Positions 25,490 through 35,189 of a stretch of DNA of 64,000 bases are shown in pieces (the first letter of the stretch is position 1; the number at the start of each line of letters is the position of its first letter). The notes below the pieces were generated by a model. That model was given only the letters and a program-made list of their open reading frames with translations. It made no database searches and had not been told where the DNA came from. This stretch comes from Sediminicola arcticus (GTDB taxonomy: Bacteria > Bacteroidota > Bacteroidia > Flavobacteriales > Flavobacteriaceae): positions 248,001 through 312,000 of the forward strand of contig NZ_JBEXAE010000004.1 of the NCBI RefSeq assembly GCF_040566695.1, read 5' to 3'. Made by a program: the position numbers and the translations under genes.

Positions 25490-28042
25490 ATGGATGATAA
25501 TTTTTCACCAAGGGTAAAAGACGTAATTGCCTACAGTAAAGAAGAAGCATTAAGGTTGGGCCATGATTTCATTGGAACAGAGCATCTTATGCTTGGCCTT
25601 TTGCGAGATGGAAATGGGAAGGCAATAAGCATATTGGATGCACTAGATGTAGATTTAGACCACTTAAGAAGAAAAGTTGAAATACTAAGTCCCGCCAATC
25701 CTAACCCAGGCAACATACAAAAGGATAAAAAGAATCTACATTTGACTAGACAGGCTGAGCGTGCCCTAAAAACTACGTTTCTGGAAGCTAAGTTATTCCA
25801 GAGCTCTTCTATTAACACTGCCCATCTTTTACTTTGCATTTTGAGAAATGAAAACGACCCAACAACAAAGTTACTTCATAAGCTCAAAGTAGATTACGAT
25901 GGCGTCAAAGAACAATTCAAATCTATGATAACGAGCGATGATGATTACATAGATACTCCAAGAGCTGAATCTTTCCCCAACGACTCAGATGAGAGCAACG
26001 AAGGTAAAGAAGGCACATTTGGCAGTACTTCGAGCACACAAAAAGGAAATAAAAAATCCAAAACTCCTGTATTGGACAATTTTGGGCGGGACCTTACCCA
26101 AATGGCCGAAGAGAATAAATTAGATCCCGTAGTAGGACGGGAAAAAGAAATCGAAAGGGTTTCACAAATATTAAGCAGAAGAAAAAAGAACAATCCGCTG
26201 TTGATAGGAGAACCTGGTGTTGGTAAAAGTGCCATTGCCGAAGGTCTAGCACTGCGGATTATCAACAAAAAAGTATCTCGTATTCTTTACAACAAAAGAG
26301 TGGTCACCTTAGATCTTGCATCCTTGGTAGCGGGTACGAAGTATCGTGGACAGTTCGAGGAGCGAATGAAAGCAGTGATGAACGAATTGGAAAAAAATGA
26401 TGACATCATTTTATTCATTGATGAAATCCATACCATAGTTGGTGCCGGTGGGGCTACAGGAAGTTTAGATGCTTCCAACATGTTTAAACCAGCATTAGCA
26501 AGGGGTGAAATCCAATGTATTGGCGCAACTACCTTGGATGAATACAGACAGTATATAGAAAAAGATGGGGCATTGGAACGTCGTTTCCAAAAGGTGATTG
26601 TTGAACCAACAACCGTTGAGGAAACCATAGAAATCCTGAAAAATATTAAAGGGAAATACGAGGACCACCACAATGTAATCTATACAGATGAGGCTATTAT
26701 TGCCTGTGTAAAATTAACCAATCGCTATATGACCGATAGGTTTTTACCGGATAAGGCTATTGATGCACTTGATGAGTCGGGATCTAGAGTCCACATTATT
26801 AATATGGATGTTCCCAAGCAAATCCTTGAACTTGAGAAACAGTTGGAAGATGTTCGTGACCTAAAAAATAGTGTTGTTAAAAAACAACGTTATGAAGAGG
26901 CTGCGAAACTCAGAGACGATGAGAAAAGATTAGAAAAAGATTTGGGCATAGCCCAAGAAAAATGGGAAGAGGATAGCAAATTGCATAGAGAAACGGTTTC
27001 GGAAGACAATGTGGCAGATGTGGTATCCATGATGAGCGGTATTCCTGTCAACCGGATTGCACAGACAGAGATTAACAAATTGGCTGAACTGCCTAACTTA
27101 ATCAAATCTAATGTAATTGGTCAGGATGAAGCTGTGGCAAAAGTCGCAAAAGCTATACAACGAAATAGGGCCGGATTAAAAGATCCTGATAAACCAATTG
27201 GTTCCTTTATATTCCTTGGTCAAACTGGGGTAGGAAAAACCCAATTGGCTAAGGTATTGGCTAAAGAATTATTTGACTCAGAAGATGCGTTGATACGTGT
27301 TGATATGAGTGAGTATATGGAGAAATTTGCGATATCTAGATTGGTCGGAGCTCCTCCAGGATATGTAGGTTATGAAGAAGGAGGACAATTAACTGAAAAA
27401 GTAAGACGTAAGCCTTATTCTGTAATTCTTCTTGATGAAATAGAAAAAGCTCACCCAGATGTCTTCAATATGCTTTTACAGGTTTTAGATGACGGATTTT
27501 TAACTGATAGTTTGGGAAGAAAAATAGATTTCCGTAACACCATCATCATCATGACATCCAATATTGGGGCGAGACAGTTGAAAGATTTTGGTCAAGGGGT
27601 TGGTTTTGGCACTTCGGCAATGAAATCACAAACAGACTCACACCAAAAAGGGGTTATAGAGAATGCCTTAAAGAAAGCATTTGCTCCAGAATTCCTTAAC
27701 AGAATAGACGATGTTGTTGTTTTTAATCCTCTAGAGAGGGAAGATATTCACAAAATCATTGATATTGAACTTCGCAAGTTGTTTTCAAGAATCAAGGAAA
27801 TTGGATATAACTTGAACCTAACAGACAAGGCAAAGGACTATATTGCAGAAAAAGGTTTCGATAAGCAGTATGGTGCTAGACCTCTAAAAAGGGCTATACA
27901 GAAATATATTGAAGATGCACTTGCAGAAGAAATCGTTAATTCCAAATTAAACGAGGGTGATAGTATTTATATGGACCTTGATGAGAAAAAGGAAGAGTTA
28001 ACCATAGAAATAAAAAAGGCCGAGGAATCTTCCAAAACTTAA
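25490..28042 (+). CDS. clpC: ATP-dependent Clp protease ATP-binding subunit ClpC
   Basis: An 850-residue Hsp100 unfoldase that feeds substrates to ClpP. Order: double Clp-N domain (residues 1-145), a charged low-complexity linker (150-190), first AAA+ module (Walker A GEPGVGKS near 240), UVR-type coiled region (about 445-485), and second AAA+ module (Walker A GQTGVGKT near 577, DEIEKAHPDVFN near 640). The M-domain is short as in ClpC, unlike ClpB. No CIRCE or CtsR operator is visible upstream. It is monocistronic, closed by a strong terminator. Confidence 0.95.
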   Translation: MDDNFSPRVKDVIAYSKEEALRLGHDFIGTEHLMLGLLRDGNGKAISILDALDVDLDHLRRKVEILSPANPNPGNIQKDKKNLHLTRQAERALKTTFLEAKLFQSSSINTAHLLLCILRNENDPTTKLLHKLKVDYDGVKEQFKSMITSDDDYIDTPRAESFPNDSDESNEGKEGTFGSTSSTQKGNKKSKTPVLDNFGRDLTQMAEENKLDPVVGREKEIERVSQILSRRKKNNPLLIGEPGVGKSAIAEGLALRIINKKVSRILYNKRVVTLDLASLVAGTKYRGQFEERMKAVMNELEKNDDIILFIDEIHTIVGAGGATGSLDASNMFKPALARGEIQCIGATTLDEYRQYIEKDGALERRFQKVIVEPTTVEETIEILKNIKGKYEDHHNVIYTDEAIIACVKLTNRYMTDRFLPDKAIDALDESGSRVHIINMDVPKQILELEKQLEDVRDLKNSVVKKQRYEEAAKLRDDEKRLEKDLGIAQEKWEEDSKLHRETVSEDNVADVVSMMSGIPVNRIAQTEINKLAELPNLIKSNVIGQDEAVAKVAKAIQRNRAGLKDPDKPIGSFIFLGQTGVGKTQLAKVLAKELFDSEDALIRVDMSEYMEKFAISRLVGAPPGYVGYEEGGQLTEKVRRKPYSVILLDEIEKAHPDVFNMLLQVLDDGFLTDSLGRKIDFRNTIIIMTSNIGARQLKDFGQGVGFGTSAMKSQTDSHQKGVIENALKKAFAPEFLNRIDDVVVFNPLEREDIHKIIDIELRKLFSRIKEIGYNLNLTDKAKDYIAEKGFDKQYGARPLKRAIQKYIEDALAEEIVNSKLNEGDSIYMDLDEKKEELTIEIKKAEESSKT

Positions 28043-28063
28043 AATTTGTAAGAATTTAAACTT

Positions 28064-28095
28064 AAAAGGAGTCGAATAAATCGACTCCTTTTTTT
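28064..28095 (+). terminator. Terminator of clpC
   Basis: AGGAGTCGA-ATAAA-TCGACTCCT followed by a run of T; a perfect nine-base-pair or longer stem 22 bases after the stop. Confidence 0.92.
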
Positions 28096-28244
28096 GTGCT
28101 TAAAATATAGGACGTAAGAAAAAAAGACAACTATGGTTCATACAGCACACAATAAACGATATTTAAGCTCTTAATCTAATATTTTTCACAATACACAAGC
28201 CTTCAATTACTTTCGTATCCGAGCAACACTATAAATAATACGAA

Positions 28245-28646
28245 ATGAAAGTCGGACAGACTAAGAAGACTATTATCGTAAGGGAATACCAATTAGAAAC
28301 AGGAATTGTACAAGTATTTGATGATTACATGGTCGCCATTTTTGAGGAAGGCGTAACAATGACCCTTGAAAGGGCTTTTCAAATTATTGGCATTTCTGAG
28401 ATTCACTTTAGAGATAAGGCTTTTGGATACATAAGCCTTCGTCAAAACTCTTATGCTATTGACCCTACGGTTTACAATTATCTTAGAGAATTAGATAATC
28501 TTAAAGCATTTGCAATTGTTTCCATAAAGGAAATAGACATGCACAATTTTAAGATCGAAAAATTATTCTATAAAAAACCTATGAAGTTTTTTATAGAATA
28601 TGACAACGCCCTAGCTTGGGTAAAAAAGCGGGTAGGAAATAAATAG
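28245..28646 (+). CDS. Small STAS/SpoIIAA-like protein of unknown function
   Basis: A 133-residue soluble protein, no signal or TM segment. Alternating beta strands and helices (REYQLETGIVQVFDDYMVAIFEEGVTM, then FGYISLRQNSYAIDP, FAIVSIKEID, FFIEYDNALAWVKKR) recall the STAS-like proteins of Bacteroidota that begin with a short strand pair and end in an ALAWL-type helix. The function is unknown. It is monocistronic, lying between the clpC terminator and the convergent nnr gene, whose stop is eight bases away. Confidence 0.7.
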   Translation: MKVGQTKKTIIVREYQLETGIVQVFDDYMVAIFEEGVTMTLERAFQIIGISEIHFRDKAFGYISLRQNSYAIDPTVYNYLRELDNLKAFAIVSIKEIDMHNFKIEKLFYKKPMKFFIEYDNALAWVKKRVGNK

Positions 28647-28653
28647 AATACTT

Positions 28654-30195
28654 TTATTCTGTATCTTCCTTCAGATCAGATACTTCTTGGACTTTGAAAA
28701 GATCCAGAAAGGCATCACCTATAAAATCTATGATTTCAGAAGCGGTTAACGCTTGATAACCGCATTTTTCCACTGCCAGATCCCCCGATCTTCCATGTAA
28801 ATATATTGCAAAAACAGTAGCCCTCAAGGAATCATACCCTTGGGCTATCAACCCTGTGATCATCCCAGTGAGGACGTCACCACTTCCAGCAGTGGCCATC
28901 CCTGGGTTACCCGTTGTATTAACATACCCTTTTCCATCACATAAGGTAATGGTATGAGCACCTTTGATGACCACAATTAAATTGAACTTTATAGAAAAGG
29001 CTTTTGCTTTTTCTAATTTTTCAAAATCATCCTTCCAACTACCTATCAGTCTTTCCAATTCTCTTGGATGTGGTGTTAATACCGATTTGGCGGGAATCAT
29101 TTTTAAAAATTCTTTATGCTTAGAGATTATATTAAGAGCATCTGCATCTATCACCAAAGGGATCTTGTTGGTGCTTAAAAATTCTTTTAAGGCCTTTACC
29201 GTAACTTCATTCTGACCAATACCTATTCCTAAACCAATTACGGTAGGTATAATATCAAACTGAATCTTTGAAACCATTTTTTCAGTGCTATCTGTAATTA
29301 CCATTGCCTCGGGCAAAGCTGTTTGCATAGGAATATATCCACAGGTAGGAATATAGGCGGTCACCAAACCACTACCTGTATTTAAACATGCATCGGAAGC
29401 TAATAGCACAGCACCTATTTTTCCATAACTACCTCCAATAATCAATGAATGCCCGTATGTACCCTTATGGGAGAATTTCTCTCGAGGCTTATACCATTGT
29501 AAAACTTCATTTTTACCTATAAGTTCATACTCATTCTCAACAGCGTTTAAATAAACCTGGTCTAATCCAATATCTAAAAGCTCCCATTGATTACTATAAA
29601 TTCCCGTCTGTGGCAAGAAAAAAATTAATTTGGGAAGCTGAAAGCTTAATACTTGATTTGCCCTAACAATACTGTCTCCATTTTCTGGTGCCTTATCAAC
29701 AAATAGTCCCGACGGAATGTCCACTGAAAGTACAAAAGCCTTCGAATTGTTCAAATGCTTTATGATCTCTGTGACCCAATCATCAGGAGCTCTATTGAGA
29801 CCTATTCCAAAAATGGCATCTACGATGATATCTTCCTTATCTATTTTAGGTAATTCATCCTTTGGTCCAATAAAATTAGGCCAAACTTTACGCTCTTTTA
29901 ATCTGTCTAAATTTAATAGGAAGTCATGGGATCGATTCTCGCTATAATTAACAACATGTACGTTAATCAGGTACCCGTGTTTCTGTAATTGCCTTGCCAA
30001 GACCAAACCATCTCCTCCATTATTTCCTATGCCACAAAATAATTGAATTTTAACGGGTGCCCCTTGAAGTCGTAAATGCATCCAATTAAATAATTGGGTT
30101 GCGGCACGTTCCATGAGTTCGTCGCTTGTAATCTGCTGATTAGCAATTGTGTTTTTATCAGCTTCGTATATCTGTTGTGCGTTTAAAATCTTCAT
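28654..30195 (-). CDS. nnr: Bifunctional NAD(P)HX epimerase / ADP-dependent NAD(P)HX dehydratase
   Basis: A 513-residue metabolite-repair enzyme. The N-terminal YjeF epimerase domain (about 1-215) interconverts R- and S-NAD(P)HX: CGIGNNGGDGLVLARQL near residue 54. The C-terminal ribokinase-like dehydratase domain (about 230-500) restores NAD(P)H using ADP: HKGTYGHSLIIGGSYGKIGA near 242, TPHPRELERL near 375, and the catalytic NTTGNPGMATAGSGDVLTG stretch near 430. The fused order matches E. coli Nnr. It stands on the opposite strand to the threonine operon and has no adjacent partner. Confidence 0.93.
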   Translation of the reverse strand: MKILNAQQIYEADKNTIANQQITSDELMERAATQLFNWMHLRLQGAPVKIQLFCGIGNNGGDGLVLARQLQKHGYLINVHVVNYSENRSHDFLLNLDRLKERKVWPNFIGPKDELPKIDKEDIIVDAIFGIGLNRAPDDWVTEIIKHLNNSKAFVLSVDIPSGLFVDKAPENGDSIVRANQVLSFQLPKLIFFLPQTGIYSNQWELLDIGLDQVYLNAVENEYELIGKNEVLQWYKPREKFSHKGTYGHSLIIGGSYGKIGAVLLASDACLNTGSGLVTAYIPTCGYIPMQTALPEAMVITDSTEKMVSKIQFDIIPTVIGLGIGIGQNEVTVKALKEFLSTNKIPLVIDADALNIISKHKEFLKMIPAKSVLTPHPRELERLIGSWKDDFEKLEKAKAFSIKFNLIVVIKGAHTITLCDGKGYVNTTGNPGMATAGSGDVLTGMITGLIAQGYDSLRATVFAIYLHGRSGDLAVEKCGYQALTASEIIDFIGDAFLDLFKVQEVSDLKEDTE

Positions 30196-30248
30196 TCACT
30201 AATAATATTTAACAAAAGTTGATGATTTGGTAAAAATATTCCCAATCA

Positions 30249-30279
30249 TTTGATTACCTATCCAAAAATACTACATTTG
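30249..30279 (+). promoter_or_regulatory. Promoter of the threonine operon
   Basis: TTTG (30249-30252), 19 bases, then TACATTTG (30272-30279): an exact match to the Bacteroidota promoter. Transcription would start near 30286, ten bases before the leader peptide ATG. Confidence 0.82.
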
Positions 30280-30295
30280 AGACTTTATCAGATCA

Positions 30296-30394
30296 ATGAA
30301 CACTTACAAAACGGACCTAAAATTAACTTTTGCACTGCATACTATTGGTTGTGCAACGACCATAGCCACAACCACCATCACCCCTTTGGGGTAA
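30296..30394 (+). CDS. thrL: Threonine operon leader peptide
   Basis: A 32-residue reading frame just after the promoter and 72 bases before thrA. Ten of its residues are threonine, with a cluster TTIATTTIT at residues 21-29 that includes two isoleucines, the two amino acids whose supply thrABC sets. The E. coli thr leader has the same Thr/Ile logic with a different sequence. Ribosome stalling on the cluster would cover the first hairpin and free the mRNA downstream. The peptide ends PLG-stop inside the small hairpin ACCCC-TTT-GGGGT. The frame is too short for usual gene calling. Confidence 0.75.
   Translation: MNTYKTDLKLTFALHTIGCATTIATTTITPLG
30347..30392 (+). promoter_or_regulatory. Hairpins of the thr leader attenuator
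   Basis: GGTTGTG (30347-30353) can pair with CACAACC (30367-30373), covering the threonine codons, and ACCCC (30380-30384) with GGGGT (30388-30392), overlapping the leader stop. The T-run after the second stem is interrupted (AAACCTCTTTATATT), so transcription termination would be weak; control by Rho or by translation is equally possible. Confidence 0.5.
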
Positions 30395-30465
30395 ACCTCT
30401 TTATATTCGTCCGTCTCTTTTCTACTTTATCTCATCAATAAGTTTCATTTTAATTTAATACCATA

Positions 30466-32910
30466 ATGAAAGTTCTAAAATTCGGTGGTACTTCAATAGC
30501 CAACGCCAAAAACATATCGCAGGTAAAAAATATTGTTTCTTCAAATGGAGGCAAAAAAATAGTCGTAGTCGTTTCTGCCCTCGGGGGAATAACCGACCTA
30601 CTTCTGACCACAGCAAATTTAGCTTCAGATCAAAACAAGGAATACCGGACCTTTTTAAAGGAAATAGAGGAGCGTCATATACAAACTATAAAAGAGCTTA
30701 TCCCTGTACAATCACAAAGTAAGGTACTCAGTAAAGTAAAAAGCGAACTGAATACATTGGAAACCCTTTTGGAGGGTGCTTTCTTAATTGGAGAAATCAC
30801 CCCAAAATTATCCGATAAGATTGTTAGTTATGGTGAGTTACTATCCTCCTATATCATCAGCGAATATTTTGCTTCAGAAAAATTAGATGTGGGTTATAAG
30901 GATAGCAGGGAACTTATTAAAACCAATGATAATCACGGGAAGGCAGCTGTGAATTTTGATCTGACCAATGCCAACTGTTTTGAATTCTTTAAGGATGTTC
31001 CCCATATTATTACGGTATGTGGCGGATTTATTGCTTCTTCCATAAATGGAAATTCAACAACCTTAGGCAGGGGAGGATCTGACTTTACGGCAGCTATAAT
31101 GGCGGGCGCTATTAATGCCGAGGTTTTGGAAATATGGACAGATGTCAGTGGCATGTACACCGCAAATCCTAGGATTGTAAAACAAGCTATGGCCATACCC
31201 CATATCTCTTACGAAGAAGCAATGGAGCTTTCCCATTTTGGGGCCAAGGTGCTATACCCTCCAACGATACAGCCCGTCTTGTCCAAAGGGATTTCTATAG
31301 TTATTAAAAATACATTTGACCCTGATGCTATCGGGACTTTGATCACCAAGAATCAAAATGAAAAAGGGAAAACAGTAAGGGGCATAAGCCATGTGGAAAG
31401 TATTGCACTTTTGTCACTTGAAGGTTCAGGGATGGTTGGTATTCCAGGTATCTCCAAACGTTTTTTTGAAGTGCTTTCCAATGCAGGCATAAGCGTTGTT
31501 CTTATTACACAGGCTTCCTCAGAACATTCAATATGTGTTGGTATAGCATCTGATGATGCAAAAATAGCAGTTACCATTGTGAATGAAGCCTTCGAATATG
31601 AGATCTCCCTAGGCAAAATAAAACCCGTTATTCTAGAAATAGACCTCGCTATCATAGCCCTTGTTGGTGACAATATGAAAAGTCACCAAGGCCTTAGCGG
31701 TAAAATGTTCAGCACATTAGGCAAGAACAATGTAAATATCCGTGTAATTGCCCAAGGCGCCTCCGAGAGAAACATATCTGCAGTTATACGTAAGGGTGAT
31801 GTAAAAAAAGCATTAAACGCCCTACATGAAGAATTCTTTGAAGAGAATATTAAACAATTGAATCTCTATGTCATGGGAGTTGGGAATGTAGGCGCCAAAT
31901 TTTTAAATCAAATCCAACAACAAAAAAAATACCTAAAAGAGTATCTAAAGCTTAATATTCGGGTGATTGGAATTAGCAATTCAAGGACCATGGCTTTTGA
32001 TGAAAATGGCATCTCCCTGAAACATTGGGAAACCGTTCTGGCCGAAGGGGAGAAAGCGGATAGCAACAAATTCTTTGAAACCATAAATTCCCTGAACTAT
32101 CGCAATAGCATCTTTGTAGATAACACAGCAAGTTCCTACATCTCAGATAGCTATGCTGCTTATTTAAGAAATAGCATCTCCGTAGTGACCTGCAACAAAA
32201 TTGCGTGTTCCTCGGATTACAACAAATACTTGGAACTAAAACAAATGGCTCGTAAATACAATGCACCATTTTTGTTTGAGACCAATGTTGGGGCCGGATT
32301 ACCAATTATTGACACCCTTAAAAATCTAATTGCCTCTGGAGATAAGGTAAGAAAGATACAGGCCGTTCTATCAGGTAGTTTAAATTTTGTCTTCAACAAT
32401 TTTAACGACCAAACTACCTTCCGTGATATAGTTCTGGAAGCCCAAAAAGAAGGATATACTGAACCTGATCCAAAGATTGACCTCAGTGGAATTGATGTCA
32501 TGCGAAAAATATTAATACTAGCCCGAGAAAGTGGATACCAATTAGATATTGAAGACATTGAAAATCAATCCTTCCTTTCCGAAGAAAGTTTGGCTACCAC
32601 AACTAATGAAGATTTCTTTGCATCTCTTATAAAATATGAGGCATCGTTCCAAAAAATATTTAAAGAGGCAAATGAAAAAGATTGCAAACTTAAATACGTA
32701 GCCCAATTTGAAAACGGAAAAGCGAGCGTAGGGCTTCAGCAAATTCCTAAAGGCCACGATTTTTACAATCTAGAGGGTAGTGACAATATCGTACTGTTTT
32801 TCACGGACCGCTATCCCAACCAACCTATGATCATTAAGGGCGCAGGCGCTGGTTCGGATGTTACTGCATCAGGAATTTTTGCAGATATTATAAGAATCGG
32901 AAACTTTTAA
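30466..32910 (+). CDS. thrA: Bifunctional aspartate kinase / homoserine dehydrogenase
   Basis: An 814-residue fusion carrying the first and third steps from aspartate to threonine. The kinase domain (residues 1-285) opens with KFGGTSIANAKN and has GRGGSDFTAAIMA near 203. Two ACT regulatory domains follow (about 310-450), the place where threonine feedback acts. The dehydrogenase domain (about 465-810) has the Rossmann start NLYVMGVGNVGAKFL, NVGAGLPIID near 608, and GAGAGSDVTASGIFADI at the end. The length equals the E. coli protein. It is first of the thrABC operon, two bases ahead of thrB. Confidence 0.96.
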   Translation: MKVLKFGGTSIANAKNISQVKNIVSSNGGKKIVVVVSALGGITDLLLTTANLASDQNKEYRTFLKEIEERHIQTIKELIPVQSQSKVLSKVKSELNTLETLLEGAFLIGEITPKLSDKIVSYGELLSSYIISEYFASEKLDVGYKDSRELIKTNDNHGKAAVNFDLTNANCFEFFKDVPHIITVCGGFIASSINGNSTTLGRGGSDFTAAIMAGAINAEVLEIWTDVSGMYTANPRIVKQAMAIPHISYEEAMELSHFGAKVLYPPTIQPVLSKGISIVIKNTFDPDAIGTLITKNQNEKGKTVRGISHVESIALLSLEGSGMVGIPGISKRFFEVLSNAGISVVLITQASSEHSICVGIASDDAKIAVTIVNEAFEYEISLGKIKPVILEIDLAIIALVGDNMKSHQGLSGKMFSTLGKNNVNIRVIAQGASERNISAVIRKGDVKKALNALHEEFFEENIKQLNLYVMGVGNVGAKFLNQIQQQKKYLKEYLKLNIRVIGISNSRTMAFDENGISLKHWETVLAEGEKADSNKFFETINSLNYRNSIFVDNTASSYISDSYAAYLRNSISVVTCNKIACSSDYNKYLELKQMARKYNAPFLFETNVGAGLPIIDTLKNLIASGDKVRKIQAVLSGSLNFVFNNFNDQTTFRDIVLEAQKEGYTEPDPKIDLSGIDVMRKILILARESGYQLDIEDIENQSFLSEESLATTTNEDFFASLIKYEASFQKIFKEANEKDCKLKYVAQFENGKASVGLQQIPKGHDFYNLEGSDNIVLFFTDRYPNQPMIIKGAGAGSDVTASGIFADIIRIGNF

Positions 32911-32912
32911 CT

Positions 32913-33836
32913 ATGGAGGCTATAAAAGTATTTTGCCCTGCAACTATCGCCAATGTTTCCTGTGGTTTTGATGTCCTTGGACTGGCATTGGACTCTGTAG
33001 GAGATGAGATGGTTGTACGCAAGACTACCGAAAAGGGCATTAAGATTACCAAATTAACTGGGCAGGACTTACCTATGGAAACCCATCAAAATGTGGCAGG
33101 TGTTGCAGGCTTGGCCTTATTGGCTGAGAGCGATTACGATGGTGGTTTCGAAATTGAAATTTACAAGAAAATAAAGGCTGGAAGCGGCATAGGCAGTAGC
33201 GCGGCAAGCGCGGCCGGTGCGGTATGGGCCATGAACCAATTATTGGGCAAGCCCTTTAGTAATTTGGAGTTGGTAAAATTCGCCATGGAAGGAGAACGTT
33301 TGGCAAGTGGGGTTGCCCATGCCGATAATGTGGCCCCTGCTATTTTTGGAGGCTTTACCTTGGTCCGCAGTTATGCTCCTCTTGATGTTGTTAAGATCAA
33401 TAGCCCAAGTGAATTATTCGCCACGGTAATCCATCCACAAATAGAAATAAAAACATCAGATTCTAGGAAAATTCTCAAGACCACCATTTCCTTGGAAGAT
33501 GGAATAAAACAATGGGGAAATCTAGGTGGCTTAATCGCGGGTCTCTACACAGAAGACTATGGGCTAATAGGTAGGTCTTTAGAAGATTTTATTGTGGAAC
33601 CAATTCGCTCCATTTTGATTCCAGGCTTCGACAAGGTCAAATCCGAGTCGCTTTTAGCAGGAGCTTTGGGTTGCGGTATATCGGGTTCTGGACCATCCAT
33701 ATTTGCTTTAAGCCAAGGAGAACCCAACGCCAAAGAAGTAGCTAATGCCATGCGTGAGGTCTATCAAAAAATCGGAATAGATTATGACATCCATGTATCA
33801 AAAATCAATATTGAAGGGATAAAAATTATTAAATAA
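32913..33836 (+). CDS. thrB: Homoserine kinase
   Basis: A 307-residue GHMP-family kinase that phosphorylates homoserine with ATP. The phosphate-binding loop is GSGIGSSAASAAGAVWA (near residue 91), the N-terminal substrate segment is CPATIANVSCGFDVLG, and the C-terminal GALGCGISGSGPSIFAL (near 250) is the third GHMP motif. It begins two bases after thrA and ends 33 bases before thrC, in the same order as the enterobacterial operon. Confidence 0.96.
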   Translation: MEAIKVFCPATIANVSCGFDVLGLALDSVGDEMVVRKTTEKGIKITKLTGQDLPMETHQNVAGVAGLALLAESDYDGGFEIEIYKKIKAGSGIGSSAASAAGAVWAMNQLLGKPFSNLELVKFAMEGERLASGVAHADNVAPAIFGGFTLVRSYAPLDVVKINSPSELFATVIHPQIEIKTSDSRKILKTTISLEDGIKQWGNLGGLIAGLYTEDYGLIGRSLEDFIVEPIRSILIPGFDKVKSESLLAGALGCGISGSGPSIFALSQGEPNAKEVANAMREVYQKIGIDYDIHVSKINIEGIKIIK

Positions 33837-33869
33837 CCCTTATCATATAATTACTAAATCTATAATTAA

Positions 33870-35165
33870 ATGAACTTCTACAGTCTCAACAAGCAAGCAC
33901 CATCTGTTTCCTTTAAAGATGCAGTTGTACAAGGTATAGCCCCAGACAGAGGATTGTATTTCCCAGAAAGTATCTCCCCTTTACCAGCTTCTTTTTTTGA
34001 TCGGATAGAAGACTTATCCAATCATGAGATTGCGTTTTTGGCGATCCAACAATTTATTGGAGAAGAGATTCCAGAAGGTAAATTAAAAGAGATAATTTCA
34101 GATGTTCTCGACTTTGATTTCCCGCTAGTGGAATTGGAAGAAAATGTAGCGACCTTGGAATTGTTTCATGGACCTACCTTGGCCTTTAAAGATGTTGGGG
34201 CTCGTTTTATGGCCCGTTGCCTTGGAGAGTTTTCTGCCAAGGAGAATAATGAGATAACGGTATTGGTAGCCACATCGGGGGACACTGGAGGAGCAGTAGC
34301 CAACGGGTTTCTTGGGGTTAAAGGGGTAAAAGTGGTTATTCTATATCCAAGCGGAAAAGTTAGTGATATTCAAGAAAAACAACTAACTACCTTAGGAAAA
34401 AACATCAGCGCCCTGGAGGTGGCGGGGACTTTTGATGATTGCCAAAGAATGGTAAAAACCGCATTTCTCGATGATGAACTTTCGAAAAACATGCAGTTAA
34501 CTTCTGCAAATTCAATTAATGTGGCGCGATGGCTGCCCCAATTATTTTATTTTCTGTTTGCTTACAAGCAGGCCAAATCCAAAGGAAAGGAACTTATTTT
34601 TTCTATTCCTAGTGGTAATTTTGGAAATATCTGCGCAGGGATTATGGCGCAAAAATTAGGGATGCCCTGCAACCATTTTATTGCTGCTACCAACGTAAAT
34701 GATATTGTTCCTAATTTTATGAAAACGGGTAGATACGAACCAAAACCATCTATTGCAACCATCTCCAATGCGATGGACGTGGGGGATCCAAGTAACTTTA
34801 TCAGGATACGTCATTTGTACCAAGATGATTTTGAAACCATCTCGAAAAATATTTCTTCCTATTCTTTTACTGATGAAGAGACTAGGGAAGCCATGCTCAA
34901 AATCTATCATGATTGTTCTTATGTTGCAGATCCACACGGTGCTGTTGGATACTTAGGACTAAAGAAATATCAGAAAAATCACCCAAATACCTATGGTGTT
35001 TTTCTCGAGACCGCACATCCCGTGAAATTCTTAGATATTGTTGAGGACACCATCAGAGAAAATATTGATCTTCCTGAAAAGATTGCAAAAATAATGGACA
35101 AAAAGAAAATAGCAATTGCTATTTCAGGGTATAAAGAGCTCAAAAATTATTTATTATCTAACTAA
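33870..35165 (+). CDS. thrC: Threonine synthase
   Basis: A 431-residue PLP enzyme that converts O-phosphohomoserine to threonine, closing the pathway encoded by the operon. The cofactor lysine lies in LAFKDVGARFMARCL (near residue 107), the phosphate-binding ATSGDTGGAVANGFLG near 135, and SANSINVARWLPQ near 211. The length suits the E. coli/yeast-type synthase, which needs no S-adenosylmethionine domain. The next gene is convergent, 24 bases away. Confidence 0.95.
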   Translation: MNFYSLNKQAPSVSFKDAVVQGIAPDRGLYFPESISPLPASFFDRIEDLSNHEIAFLAIQQFIGEEIPEGKLKEIISDVLDFDFPLVELEENVATLELFHGPTLAFKDVGARFMARCLGEFSAKENNEITVLVATSGDTGGAVANGFLGVKGVKVVILYPSGKVSDIQEKQLTTLGKNISALEVAGTFDDCQRMVKTAFLDDELSKNMQLTSANSINVARWLPQLFYFLFAYKQAKSKGKELIFSIPSGNFGNICAGIMAQKLGMPCNHFIAATNVNDIVPNFMKTGRYEPKPSIATISNAMDVGDPSNFIRIRHLYQDDFETISKNISSYSFTDEETREAMLKIYHDCSYVADPHGAVGYLGLKKYQKNHPNTYGVFLETAHPVKFLDIVEDTIRENIDLPEKIAKIMDKKKIAIAISGYKELKNYLLSN

Positions 35166-35189
35166 TTCCTATAACCTTAAATGTTCATA

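Noticed and set aside
30250..30441. Frame containing HSHNHHHP, looking like a histidine leader peptide
   Set aside because: It opens across the promoter without a suitable start and is out of frame with the Thr-rich peptide, which fits the downstream threonine genes; no his gene is near.
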